Below, in pieces: positions 20,414 to 28,808 of a stretch of 64,000 nucleotides of DNA. The notes under the pieces are model-generated. The model ran no database searches. It was not told where the DNA came from and was given only the letters and a program-made list of their open reading frames with translations. The translations under genes were made by a program, and so were the position numbers. Each line of letters starts with the position of its first letter. Positions within the stretch are counted from its first letter, which is position 1. This DNA comes from Pediococcus pentosaceus (lineage in GTDB: Bacteria; Bacillota; Bacilli; Lactobacillales; Lactobacillaceae): positions 62,001 to 126,000 of the forward strand of contig NZ_JQBF01000004.1 in NCBI RefSeq assembly GCF_001437285.1, written 5' to 3'.

Positions 20414-21097
20414 CTAATCAATTCCACCCACATCCGCGACATCTGCATTAATTTCGGTAATCTTTCCTGACTGATTATATAATATCCACTCTACAACGTT
20501 GGTAACATGATCGCCAATTCGTTCAATGTAGTTAGCCACCATTAAATACCCTGCTCCCCCAGTGACTAGTTTGGGGTTAGTTTTCATATTACTCAAAACT
20601 TCATTACGAATTTTTTTATAGCTATTATCAATCTGCTCGTTGGCTTTAATTACTTCGTCCGCTAATTTACTATCTCTTTTTACGTAGGCATCCATCGTAA
20701 CATCTAGCATCGTTCGAACAACGTTCGTCATTTCAGCAATTTCGGCTTCGATTTTAGCATCCCGATGATGTCCTTTAATTCGAATAGTTTCTTTAGCAAT
20801 TCCGACTGCATGATCGCCAATCCGTTCCAGTTCCGAACTAGCTTTTAAGACGACAATCACCTGCCGAAAATCGGCAGCCACGGGTTGTTGTAAGGCCATC
20901 AATTTTAAAGCTTGATCTTCTAAAGCAATTTCTTCTTCATTGACGTTATTATCATAATCAATCACGCTCTGCGCCATTTCTCGATCATGGTCAATAAATG
21001 ATTTAGTCGCACGGTAAATCTGTTCACTAACGTTAATTCCCATCTCCGTAAACTTGCCTAATAGGCGCCTCAACTCATTATCAAAAATCCCTCTCAT
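20414..21097 (-). CDS. phoU: Phosphate transport accessory regulator PhoU
   Basis: A 227-residue all-helical protein with two PhoU repeats, each carrying the metal-binding motif (ELERIGDHAVGIAKE at about 77-91, and YIERIGDHVTNVVEW at about 180). PhoU dampens Pst transport and phosphate signalling through PhoR when phosphate is plentiful. It is the last gene of pstS-C-A-B-B-phoU, 11 bases after the second pstB. Confidence 0.97.
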   Translation of the reverse strand: MRGIFDNELRRLLGKFTEMGINVSEQIYRATKSFIDHDREMAQSVIDYDNNVNEEEIALEDQALKLMALQQPVAADFRQVIVVLKASSELERIGDHAVGIAKETIRIKGHHRDAKIEAEIAEMTNVVRTMLDVTMDAYVKRDSKLADEVIKANEQIDNSYKKIRNEVLSNMKTNPKLVTGGAGYLMVANYIERIGDHVTNVVEWILYNQSGKITEINADVADVGGID

Positions 21098-21108
21098 GCT
21101 AGTTCCTC

Positions 21109-21867
21109 CTATCCAAATTTACCGTTTAAGTAATCGCTCGTCTCCTGTTTTTCAGGATGTGTAAACATATCGACTGTTTTACTAAATTCCACCAAGTTGC
21201 CATCCAAGAAAAAAGCTGTTTGATCAGAAATTCGAGATGCTTGTTGCATATTGTGAGTTACGACCGCGATGGTGAATTGATCCTTAATTGCTAATAAACT
21301 ATCTTCTACCTTTGCTGAAGATACCGGGTCTAACGCACTGGTTGGTTCATCTAGTAAAATAATTTCGGGTTGAACTGCCAAAACCCTTGCAATACAGATT
21401 CTTTGCTGCTGTCCTCCAGAAAATGAAAGAGCATTTTCTTTTAAATGATCTTTAGTTTCATCCCAAACGGCCGCCTGCTTTAAACTTTCTTCCACACGTT
21501 GATCTAACAGTGCCTTATCTTTTATCCCACTGAGTCGTAGCCCGTAAGTTACGTTATCATAAACCGAAAAAGGAAAAGGATTAGGCTGTTGAAATACCAT
21601 TCCGACTCGTTTGCGCAGTTCTACCGTATCTGTTTTAGGCGAATAGATGTCTTCGCCATCAAGTCGGATGGCTCCGGTAACCGTAACTTCGGGGTTTAAA
21701 TCGCTCATTCGATTTAAAGTTCTGATGAACGTCGATTTTCCGCTCCCAGAGGGTCCGATCAGAGCGGTAATTTCTTTTTCAGGGAAGCCGAGACTAATTC
21801 CATGCAGAGCTTCCTTTTGTCCGTAATATAAATGAACATTTTCAGCCGTAATAATATCTTTTGCCAT
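21109..21867 (-). CDS. pstB: Phosphate ABC transporter ATP-binding protein (second copy)
   Basis: A 252-residue ABC ATPase: Walker [10 protein letters not shown], signature [11 protein letters not shown], Walker [13 protein letters not shown]. It powers phosphate uptake through PstC-PstA. It follows another pstB by 13 bases. The two differ along their length (this one begins [20 protein letters not shown]), so they are old paralogues, a common state in lactobacilli; they may form a heterodimer or serve different conditions. Confidence 0.96.
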   Translation of the reverse strand: MAKDIITAENVHLYYGQKEALHGISLGFPEKEITALIGPSGSGKSTFIRTLNRMSDLNPEVTVTGAIRLDGEDIYSPKTDTVELRKRVGMVFQQPNPFPFSVYDNVTYGLRLSGIKDKALLDQRVEESLKQAAVWDETKDHLKENALSFSGGQQQRICIARVLAVQPEIILLDEPTSALDPVSSAKVEDSLLAIKDQFTIAVVTHNMQQASRISDQTAFFLDGNLVEFSKTVDMFTHPEKQETSDYLNGKFG

Positions 21868-21880
21868 ATTTTTCTCCTAA

Positions 21881-22681
21881 CTACCCAAAGTTTCCAGAGA
21901 CATAGTCCTCAGTTAATTTAACTGCTGGATTAGTAAAAATGTTTTCTGTCGTATCAAATTCAACAATTTTCCCCATGTGCATAAAAGCAGTGTAATCACT
22001 TAGTCGAGAAGCTTGTTCCATACTGTGTGTAACGATAATAATAGTGTATTGTTCTTTTAAGTCATTTAAAGTCATTTCTAATTTGTGGGTTGAAATGGGA
22101 TCTAAGGCACTAGCAGGCTCATCCATCAATAGAATATCTGGACTCATTGCCAGTGAACGTGCAATACATAGTCGCTGTTGTTGCCCCCCTGACAATGCTA
22201 ACGCACTACGTTTCAAATCATCCTTGACTTCATCCCATAAGGCCGCCTGTTTTAAACTCGATTCTACAATGCCATCAATTTTTGATTTGTCTTTAATACC
22301 CATTTCGCGTAATGGAAAACTGATATTGTTGTAAATTGATTTGGCAAAGGGATTTGGACGTTGAAATACCATTCCAATCCGACGCCGCATTTGATAAATA
22401 TCGACTTCATCCGCATTAACATCCAATCCTCGATACATAATCTCGCCATCTACGCGAGCAATGCCGTCATTCATCCGATTCAAGCTTCTCAAGTAAGTGG
22501 ATTTCCCCGATCCAGAAGCGCCGATCAAAGCCGTAATGGAATAACGAGGGAATTGCAAAGATGCATCCTGCATGGCATGGTTATCGCCATAATAGACCTG
22601 AAGGTTATTCGTTTCTAAAGCAATTTCGCGATCGGCGGGGAAGGTCAAAATTGATTTTTCTTTACGTTTCGTTTCCAACAT
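21881..22681 (-). CDS. pstB: Phosphate ABC transporter ATP-binding protein (first copy)
   Basis: A 266-residue ABC ATPase with an N-terminal extension of about 20 residues compared with the next gene. Walker A is GASGSGKST, the signature is LALSGGQQQRL, and Walker B is ILLMDEPASALDP. The phrase NLQVYYGDNHAMQDASL is typical of PstB. The gene lies 17 bases downstream of pstA within the phosphate operon. Confidence 0.96.
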   Translation of the reverse strand: MLETKRKEKSILTFPADREIALETNNLQVYYGDNHAMQDASLQFPRYSITALIGASGSGKSTYLRSLNRMNDGIARVDGEIMYRGLDVNADEVDIYQMRRRIGMVFQRPNPFAKSIYNNISFPLREMGIKDKSKIDGIVESSLKQAALWDEVKDDLKRSALALSGGQQQRLCIARSLAMSPDILLMDEPASALDPISTHKLEMTLNDLKEQYTIIIVTHSMEQASRLSDYTAFMHMGKIVEFDTTENIFTNPAVKLTEDYVSGNFG

Positions 22682-22698
22682 ATGCTTTCCTCCAAATT

Positions 22699-23586
22699 CT
22701 ATTTGCTGGCAGTGATTCTACGATAAACATAATTTCCTGCCCAACGGGCCCCAAGATTAAAGACTAATACTGCAATGATTAAAACTGCAGAAGCCCCGGC
22801 GGAAACTTGACTGGCATCGGGCATGATTCCTTCGGTATTAATCTTCCAAATATGCACTGCCAAGGTTTCGGCAGGACGGAAAATATTCAAGGGACTGTCG
22901 CCACTAAAAGGATTCCAATTTGCGTAGTTTAATACTGGAGCACTCTGTCCAGCGGTAAAAATCAAAGCGGCGGCTTCTCCAAAAACGCGTCCAGCACTTA
23001 AAATAATTCCAGTTATGATTCCTGGTAGAGCAGCAGGCACGACCACTTTAGTAACGGTTTTCCAACGAGAAAGTCCTAATGAAAGCCCCGCCTCTCGTTG
23101 TAAATTAGAAACACCATTTAAAGAATTTTCAATATTTCGAGTTAACAGCGGTAGGTTGAAGAAGGTTAAAGCAATCGCTCCTGAGATAATGGAGAATCCT
23201 AATTTAAATTGCACTACGAAGAGTAAAAATCCAAATAACCCCACTACTACTGATGGTAAGGAACTTAAAACTTCAATGGTAATTCGAATAGCTTCAGTTA
23301 CTCGATTTTTCTTCGCATATTCCGCTAAGTAAATTCCAGCTCCAAGTGAAATTGGAAAAGAAATCAACAAGGTTAGAAATAGTAGATAAAAGGAGTTAAA
23401 GAGCTGATCACCAATCCCGCCTCCAGCATTAAATGCCGATGCTGGTGAGGTTAAAAATGACCAAGTGACGTGTGGTAACCCCGTAATCAAGATAAAACCT
23501 AGTAGAGCCACTAAAATTAAAATAACGATTCCAACTAATAGATAAATAACGGCTGTAGCAATCTTATCAACTCTCTTAGCGTTCAT
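22699..23586 (-). CDS. pstA: Phosphate ABC transporter permease PstA
   Basis: A 295-residue inner-membrane permease with about six membrane segments and the ABC permease EAA loop (EAGLSLGLSRWKTVTKVVVPAALPG). It forms the phosphate channel with PstC. Its ATG follows the pstC stop codon directly (TAA ATG), which implies coupled translation at equal ratio. Confidence 0.95.
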   Translation of the reverse strand: MNAKRVDKIATAVIYLLVGIVILILVALLGFILITGLPHVTWSFLTSPASAFNAGGGIGDQLFNSFYLLFLTLLISFPISLGAGIYLAEYAKKNRVTEAIRITIEVLSSLPSVVVGLFGFLLFVVQFKLGFSIISGAIALTFFNLPLLTRNIENSLNGVSNLQREAGLSLGLSRWKTVTKVVVPAALPGIITGIILSAGRVFGEAAALIFTAGQSAPVLNYANWNPFSGDSPLNIFRPAETLAVHIWKINTEGIMPDASQVSAGASAVLIIAVLVFNLGARWAGNYVYRRITASK

Positions 23587-24495
23587 TTAAAATGCTCCCT
23601 TCTTTCCAATAAACCTTGTTAGGAGGTTAAATACCAAGGACATTAGTAAGAGCACCAATGCTAATGACCATAAGGCATTATTAGGTAAAGTCCCTAAAAC
23701 TGTATTTCCAATTCCCGTTGTTAACACACTAGTTAACGTTGAGGCTGGTGATACTAAGTCACTTGGTAAAATCGATGCATTACCAATTACCATTTGAACA
23801 GCTAAGGCTTCACCAAAGGCTCTAGCCATTCCAAAAATAATAGCAGTTAGTAAGCCTGGAATGGAAGCTCGAATGATAACTTTGTAGATTGTTTGCCACC
23901 GTGTGGCTCCCAAAGCCAATGAAGCCTCGCGATAAAACTGTGGAACAGCTTTTAAACTATCAACGTACATGGAAGTTACGGTCGGTAAGACCATGACAAA
24001 CAGTACGAAGGTTCCCGACAAAATTCCAAAACCAGTTCCACCAAATACTGTTCGAGTAAAGGGCACGACGACCGTCAACCCGATAAATCCGTAAACTACT
24101 GATGGAATTCCCACCAACAATTCGATGACCGGTTGTAAAATTTTACGTCCACGTTTTCCTGCAATATCAACCATGAAGATGGCGGTGGCAATCGCAAATG
24201 GCGCTGCCAAAAGGGCTGAAAGAACGGTAACACTGAATGATCCTACAATCATCGGTAGTGCGCCCACTAACGCTTGAGGTTTAGCACTCGGATTCCAAAC
24301 TTGCTTAGTAAAGAAATCAACAATACTCATTTTATTTTCGAAGAAAGTTGCTAAACCTTTAGAAGTAATCATGTATAAAATTGAAAGGACTACCAACATA
24401 ATCAAAGTTACACAAGCTAAGGAAATTAACTTTCCACGCTGGTCCTGCCTGGAAGCCTTTGATTTACGCGTTAATTCTTTTTTTACTGCATCCAT
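23587..24495 (-). CDS. pstC: Phosphate ABC transporter permease PstC
   Basis: A 302-residue membrane protein with about six segments, a cytoplasmic N-terminus rich in Lys, and the EAA loop (EASLALGATRWQTIYKVIIRAS). It is the partner of PstA. The ATG overlaps the pstS stop by one base (TAATG). Confidence 0.95.
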   Translation of the reverse strand: MDAVKKELTRKSKASRQDQRGKLISLACVTLIMLVVLSILYMITSKGLATFFENKMSIVDFFTKQVWNPSAKPQALVGALPMIVGSFSVTVLSALLAAPFAIATAIFMVDIAGKRGRKILQPVIELLVGIPSVVYGFIGLTVVVPFTRTVFGGTGFGILSGTFVLFVMVLPTVTSMYVDSLKAVPQFYREASLALGATRWQTIYKVIIRASIPGLLTAIIFGMARAFGEALAVQMVIGNASILPSDLVSPASTLTSVLTTGIGNTVLGTLPNNALWSLALVLLLMSLVFNLLTRFIGKKGAF

Positions 24496-25376
24496 TATTC
24501 CTCAGCTCCTTTAATTGGGATTACTTGGTCATCACTTGTTAGTTCTACCTTCATATCATGGATTGAAATATAACCTAAGTCTGAAACTAAATTCTTTTGT
24601 ACTTTTTCAGATTTCATGTATTTAATAAAGTTATTGGTTGCTGCACTGGCATTAGGTTTCGTATACATGTGCTCATATGACCAAATTTTCCAACGATTAT
24701 TTTCCACATTTTTAGCGTTAGGTTGAACTCCATCAATCGCTAAATGTTTAATTTGGTTATTAAAATATGAGAATGAAAGATAACTAATCGATCCTGGAGT
24801 TGCTTGTACAATTTTTTGTACCGTCCCATTTGAATCTTGTTCTTGAGCATTCAAAGCTGGTTGTCCTTTTAATACCACTCGTTCGAATGATTTCCGGATA
24901 CCACTCCCTTGGGCTCGATTGATGACCACAATCTTTTGATCAGGCCCCCCCAGTTGTTTCCAGTTTGTAATTTTACCTGTAAATACTTTACGTAGATTAG
25001 CCATAGAAATATTTTTAATTGGAACATCTTGGTTGACCACGGGAGCCATTCCAACCACCGCTACCTTATGATCCACCACTTTTTTGGCATCAATTCCATC
25101 TTGTTGTTCTGCAAAAACATCTGAATTTCCGATACTTACGGCGCCTTGTTGAACTTGGCTTAGACCGGTCCCAGATCCGCCCCCCTGAACAGTGATATCC
25201 ACACCGCTATTTTTTACTTGATAATCAGCAGCAGCTTTTTCTACTAATGGTTGTAACGCCGTCGATCCCACAATCGTTACTGAATTTTTTTGAGATGACT
25301 TAGACTGACATCCAGTCAAAATCAAGAGTATTGCCATCATCGACGCTAAGATAATCCCCTTATTAACTTTTTTCAT
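24495..25376 (-). CDS. pstS: Phosphate-binding lipoprotein PstS
   Basis: A 293-residue extracytoplasmic solute-binding protein. The signal peptide ends in the lipobox LTGC (Cys at about 23), so Lgt should anchor it to the membrane. Phosphate ligands lie in the usual loops: VGSTALQPL near the mature N-terminus, GGGSGTGLSQVQQG, and the NRAQGSGIRKSFE motif. It heads the pst operon behind the PhoP boxes. Length is typical of a Gram-positive PstS. Confidence 0.96.
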   Translation of the reverse strand: MKKVNKGIILASMMAILLILTGCQSKSSQKNSVTIVGSTALQPLVEKAAADYQVKNSGVDITVQGGGSGTGLSQVQQGAVSIGNSDVFAEQQDGIDAKKVVDHKVAVVGMAPVVNQDVPIKNISMANLRKVFTGKITNWKQLGGPDQKIVVINRAQGSGIRKSFERVVLKGQPALNAQEQDSNGTVQKIVQATPGSISYLSFSYFNNQIKHLAIDGVQPNAKNVENNRWKIWSYEHMYTKPNASAATNNFIKYMKSEKVQKNLVSDLGYISIHDMKVELTSDDQVIPIKGAEE

Positions 25377-25430
25377 GTCCTGGCCTCTTTTCCCTAATCT
25401 CTAGCTTCGATTATTAGCATACAAGGGCAA

Positions 25431-25469
25431 CGTAAAGGTTAAATATGAGGTATGTAAAGATTATGTAAA
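25431..25469 (-). promoter_or_regulatory. PhoP boxes in the pstS promoter
   Basis: On the minus strand TTTACA occurs at 25464-25469 and again at 25453-25458, exactly 11 bases apart, and TTTACG lies at 25431-25436, two further 11-base steps down. This direct-repeat spacing is that of PhoP binding sites (TTHAYA repeats) in Bacillus. A probable extended -10 (TG-TAATAA, about 25411-25420) follows toward pstS. The phoP and phoR genes lie just upstream. Confidence 0.85.
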
Positions 25470-25493
25470 GAATTTTAAAATAGTAAAAAGTGT

Positions 25494-25530
25494 AAAAAAA
25501 ATAAAGCCGAATTAAAATTCAACTTTATTC
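25494..25530 (-). terminator. Terminator after phoR
   Basis: On the minus strand AATAAAGTTGAAT and ATTCGGCTTTATT pair (with two internal mismatches) around TTTA, followed by TTTTTT. It separates phoPR from the pst operon, so the latter uses its own PhoP-dependent promoter. Confidence 0.83.
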
Positions 25531-25538
25531 CACAATAT

Positions 25539-26924
25539 TTAATTAATATCACGCTTGAATTTTACGATCACCGTGGTTCCGCTATCTTCATCTGATTCGA
25601 TTCGAACGCTACCATTCATATCGTCAACCGCTTCTTTAACAATGGCTAAACCTAATCCAGTACCACCTTTAGTAGCGTTATTCACCCGATAAAAACGTTC
25701 AAAAACGCGGTCCGTCTGACCTAAAGGAATTCCAATACCAGTATCACTCACTACGAGCTTCCAACGGTCATGATGTGATCCGTAATCAATCTTGATTTTT
25801 CCACCTTTTCGATTGTAACTAATCGCATTAGTAATCAAATTCTTGACGATTTGGAATAAATCATTTTCAATCACTTCTTCATTAACATCTGCTGGAATAT
25901 TGTTTTCCACATGTAGATTCATGCTACTGATGTTACTTTCTACTAACTTAAGTTGTTGATCCACATACTTATGTAAATTAATTTCTTTACGTTCTCGTTC
26001 ACCACTCTTAACGCGCGACATGGTTAAAATATCGTCCGTTAATTGCACTAACTTATCACTTTCAGCCTTAATAATACGTAAGAAATTATCCAAGGTTTCT
26101 GGATCGTCCTTGGCTCCGTTTAGTAACGTATCTGCGAAGCCCGCAATCGATGTAATTGGTGTACGAAGTTCGTGCGAAGCATTGTTAACAAAGTCACGTT
26201 CAATTTGTTTAGAGCGCACCGTTTCCGTTGCATCGTAAAGTAGCACAATAATTTCAAATTTATGGTGCACTTTGGGACTGTAAACAACCGTTGTTTCATA
26301 AATATATGGCTGGTCCCCATCTAGTTTAATTGTTTTGGTAGTACTCTGACGTGTTCTAAACACGTTATCCACCAATTCACTTAATTCATGATCCCGAATA
26401 TCCATGGTATATGGGTGAGGAACGTCGAGTCCAGTAATCCCTAAGTGGTTAATAGCGTACGTGTTAGCCACTTGTAGTTCACGGTGCCGATTAATAACTA
26501 GCACTCCTACTGGCAAATTATCCATAATGGCGGTTAATTCACTTTGTTGATTTCTCAAAACGTGAATTTGATGACGCTCATGGGTACCAATTTCATTAAC
26601 AACTTTAGATAATTTATAAAATGGATCTTCTGGATCCAATTGAATCTTGGGAACATGGTTACCTTTAATAACTTCTTCTAAGTTCTTTCTGAATAACTTT
26701 TGACGCTCAATAATTTTCTTTTGATTACTCCAAAATACAATTATTTCAATAACCGTAATTAATAAAATCACGGCGATTAACAGTGACATATCTACCTTAG
26801 TTACTCGTGGATTTTCTTTTACAATTAATTTATACACCAGAAAAGCCATAAAGGCATTTCCGATTAGACTAGCAAAACCGAATTGCACGGTACGCTTAAT
26901 CGCCTTTTTTCGAGACGAACTCAT
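25539..26924 (-). CDS. phoR: Phosphate-regulon sensor histidine kinase PhoR
   Basis: A 461-residue membrane kinase. I use ATG 26922-26924 (MSSSRKKAIKRTVQ) behind GGGGG rather than the TTG two codons upstream. Two membrane segments (about 13-35 and 45-66) bracket a very short outside loop, so the signal must be sensed in the membrane or through the Pst/PhoU complex. A PAS domain follows (about 115-220), then the HisKA box NNASHELRTPITSI with the phospho-acceptor His, then the ATPase N, G1 and G2 boxes (GIGIPLG, GGTGLGLAI). It overlaps phoP by 29 bases. The pst operon downstream makes PhoR more likely than WalK or another kinase of this class. Confidence 0.9.
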   Translation of the reverse strand: MSSSRKKAIKRTVQFGFASLIGNAFMAFLVYKLIVKENPRVTKVDMSLLIAVILLITVIEIIVFWSNQKKIIERQKLFRKNLEEVIKGNHVPKIQLDPEDPFYKLSKVVNEIGTHERHQIHVLRNQQSELTAIMDNLPVGVLVINRHRELQVANTYAINHLGITGLDVPHPYTMDIRDHELSELVDNVFRTRQSTTKTIKLDGDQPYIYETTVVYSPKVHHKFEIIVLLYDATETVRSKQIERDFVNNASHELRTPITSIAGFADTLLNGAKDDPETLDNFLRIIKAESDKLVQLTDDILTMSRVKSGERERKEINLHKYVDQQLKLVESNISSMNLHVENNIPADVNEEVIENDLFQIVKNLITNAISYNRKGGKIKIDYGSHHDRWKLVVSDTGIGIPLGQTDRVFERFYRVNNATKGGTGLGLAIVKEAVDDMNGSVRIESDEDSGTTVIVKFKRDIN

Positions 26925-27600
26925 ATCCAAACCCCCTAATGGTTTTGATCAACTGTGGATGTTTGGGATCATTTTCCAGTTTATCCCTCAAATGACTGAT
27001 GTGGATATCTACAATACGGGTCTGTCCCCCATATTCATATCCCCAAACTTTCTCCAAAATTTGATCGCGTGATAAAACTTGGTTGGCATTTTTGTATAAA
27101 TACCTTAATAGTTTAAATTCATTGGGTGTTAATTGAATTTTTTCATTATTCTTCTTAACCACCATTCTTTTGAAATCAATGGCGATATTTTCTGCTTGTA
27201 GAGTTGGATCAATTTCAGCCAAATTAATTGCCCGATCAGTCCGTCGCAAGATTACTTTAATCCGTGAAAGAAGCTCCTGAGGACTAAATGGTTTGGTAAT
27301 ATAATCATCTGCCCCTAATTCCAATCCCAATATTTTATCAACTTGACTAGTCTTAGCCGTCAACATAATAATTGGAATTTGTTCATCAAACTTGCGAATT
27401 TGTTTGGTAGCTTCAATTCCATCCAATTGAGGGAGCATTAAATCCATAATCACAAAATCAACTAAGCCCTTTTGGACGATTTCCACCGCATCTAAACCGT
27501 TATCCACACTCACAACTTGATAATTAGCTTGTTCCAAATTATAAGTAATTAAAGTCACAATTGCTGGCTCATCATCTACAACTAATATCGTCTTTGACAT
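26896..27600 (-). CDS. phoP: Phosphate-regulon response regulator PhoP
   Basis: A 234-residue OmpR/PhoB-class regulator: receiver domain with the phospho-acceptor Asp in VIMDLMLPQLDG (about residue 53), Lys in ITKPFSP, and a C-terminal winged helix (about 135-230) with RIVDIHISHLRDKLE. It likely binds the TTTACA repeats before pstS. It starts 10 bases after the prfB stop, so prfB-phoP-phoR may be one transcript, although phoP may also have a promoter inside prfB. Confidence 0.93.
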   Translation of the reverse strand: MSKTILVVDDEPAIVTLITYNLEQANYQVVSVDNGLDAVEIVQKGLVDFVIMDLMLPQLDGIEATKQIRKFDEQIPIIMLTAKTSQVDKILGLELGADDYITKPFSPQELLSRIKVILRRTDRAINLAEIDPTLQAENIAIDFKRMVVKKNNEKIQLTPNEFKLLRYLYKNANQVLSRDQILEKVWGYEYGGQTRIVDIHISHLRDKLENDPKHPQLIKTIRGFGYEFVSKKGD

Positions 27601-27610
27601 CCGAATCCCC

Positions 27611-28727
27611 CTATTTTGGATTATCTTCTTTCAATTTCCATTGCAAATAAGCATTGATAAAATCATCGAGATCCCCGTCCATCACACCTTGAACGTTAGC
27701 CGTCTCAAAGTTGCTTCGATGATCTTTAACCATAGAATAGGGATGGAAAACGTAAGAACGAATCTGCGATCCCCATCCTATTTCAAGTTGAATGCCTTCT
27801 ATTTTAGCCTTTTCTTCTGCTTTCTTTTGTTCTTCAAGCTCAAATAGCTTAGCCTTCAACATACTCATAGCGGTAGCCCGGTTTTGTAATTGAGAACGTT
27901 CTGCTTGACTCGCAACTACAATTCCAGTTGGCAAATGCGTAATTCGCACCGCTGAAGAAGTCTTGTTAATATGCTGTCCACCAGCACCACTAGAACGATA
28001 TACATCCACCCGTAAATCATCTTGGTTAATGTTAACTTCAACCGAATCATCCAATTCCGGCATAACGTCGACTGATGCAAAAGAAGTATGCCGTCGTCCA
28101 GCAGAATCAAATGGTGATAGTCTTACTAGCCGATGAACTCCCTTTTCAGAGCGTAAATAACCATATGTGTTGTGACCGACAATTCGCATGGTTACACTAC
28201 TAATTCCTGCCACTTCACCTGCTTGGTAATCTTCAATTTGAACCTTAAACTGATGCTGCTCAGCCCAACGCGTGTACATTCTTAGCAACATGGAACCCCA
28301 ATCTTGAGATTCTGTTCCTCCCGCTCCGGGGTGAATTTCTATAATTGCGTTATTGGCATCATATTTACCATTAAGCAATAATCCTAAACGGTAATCCTGC
28401 AATAATTTAGCCGTGGCGGCTAATTCACTCTCAAACTCACTTTGAACGTCAGGATCATCTTCCATTTCCAATAATTCAGCAGTTACCTCTAAGTTTTCAA
28501 CATGGTCGGTTAAATTTTTAAAATTATCGTATTTTTGTTTTAACTCATTATTTTCATTGATGACAATTTGAGCCTGTTCTTGATTATCCCAAAAGTTAGG
28601 CTCTGCCATTTTGGCCTCATTGACACTGATACTTTCATTCAAAGCATCTAAGTCAAAGAGACCTCCCGAAGTCAGCGACTTCTTTTTTCATATCTTCAAT
28701 TTGATGTTTTGCTTCAACTAGCTCCAT
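27611..28727 (-). CDS. prfB: Peptide chain release factor 2 (programmed +1 frameshift)
   Basis: The full product is made from two frames: 28656-28727 (24 codons, starting MELVEAKHQ and ending GRSL) and 27611-28654 after a +1 shift at CTT-TGA-C, giving about 371 residues. The release factor motifs are present: SPFDSAGRRH (stop-codon recognition) and GAGGQ (peptidyl hydrolysis). RF2 ends translation at UGA and UAA. Because the in-frame UGA is itself an RF2 stop, low RF2 favours the shift and so more RF2. The downstream frame alone opens only at a TTG and lacks the N-terminal helix. Confidence 0.96.
28652..28667 (-). promoter_or_regulatory. prfB frameshift site with internal Shine-Dalgarno
   Basis: On the minus strand the sequence reads GGGAGG-TCT-CTT-TGA-C. 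The slippery CTT next to the UGA stop and the anti-SD-like GGAGG a few bases before it are the standard elements of the RF2 autoregulatory +1 shift. Confidence 0.96.
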
Positions 28728-28756
28728 ATAAGTTAGCTCCTTTTTTCATTTCACAT

Positions 28757-28794
28757 TAAAAAACTGGGAACGGTCAAATTACCTTCCCAGTTTT
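28757..28794 (-). terminator. Terminator after secA
   Basis: AAACTGGGAA pairs with TTCCCAGTTT around an 18-base internal stretch that pairs further (GG with CC), followed by TTTT on the minus strand. It lies between secA and prfB. Confidence 0.85.
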
Positions 28795-28808
28795 ATATTA
28801 TAAATCAA

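Noticed and set aside
22044-22767. Plus-strand and other-frame ORFs across the pstB genes
   Set aside because: They are shadows of the ABC ATPase coding frame, without start signals or recognisable domains.
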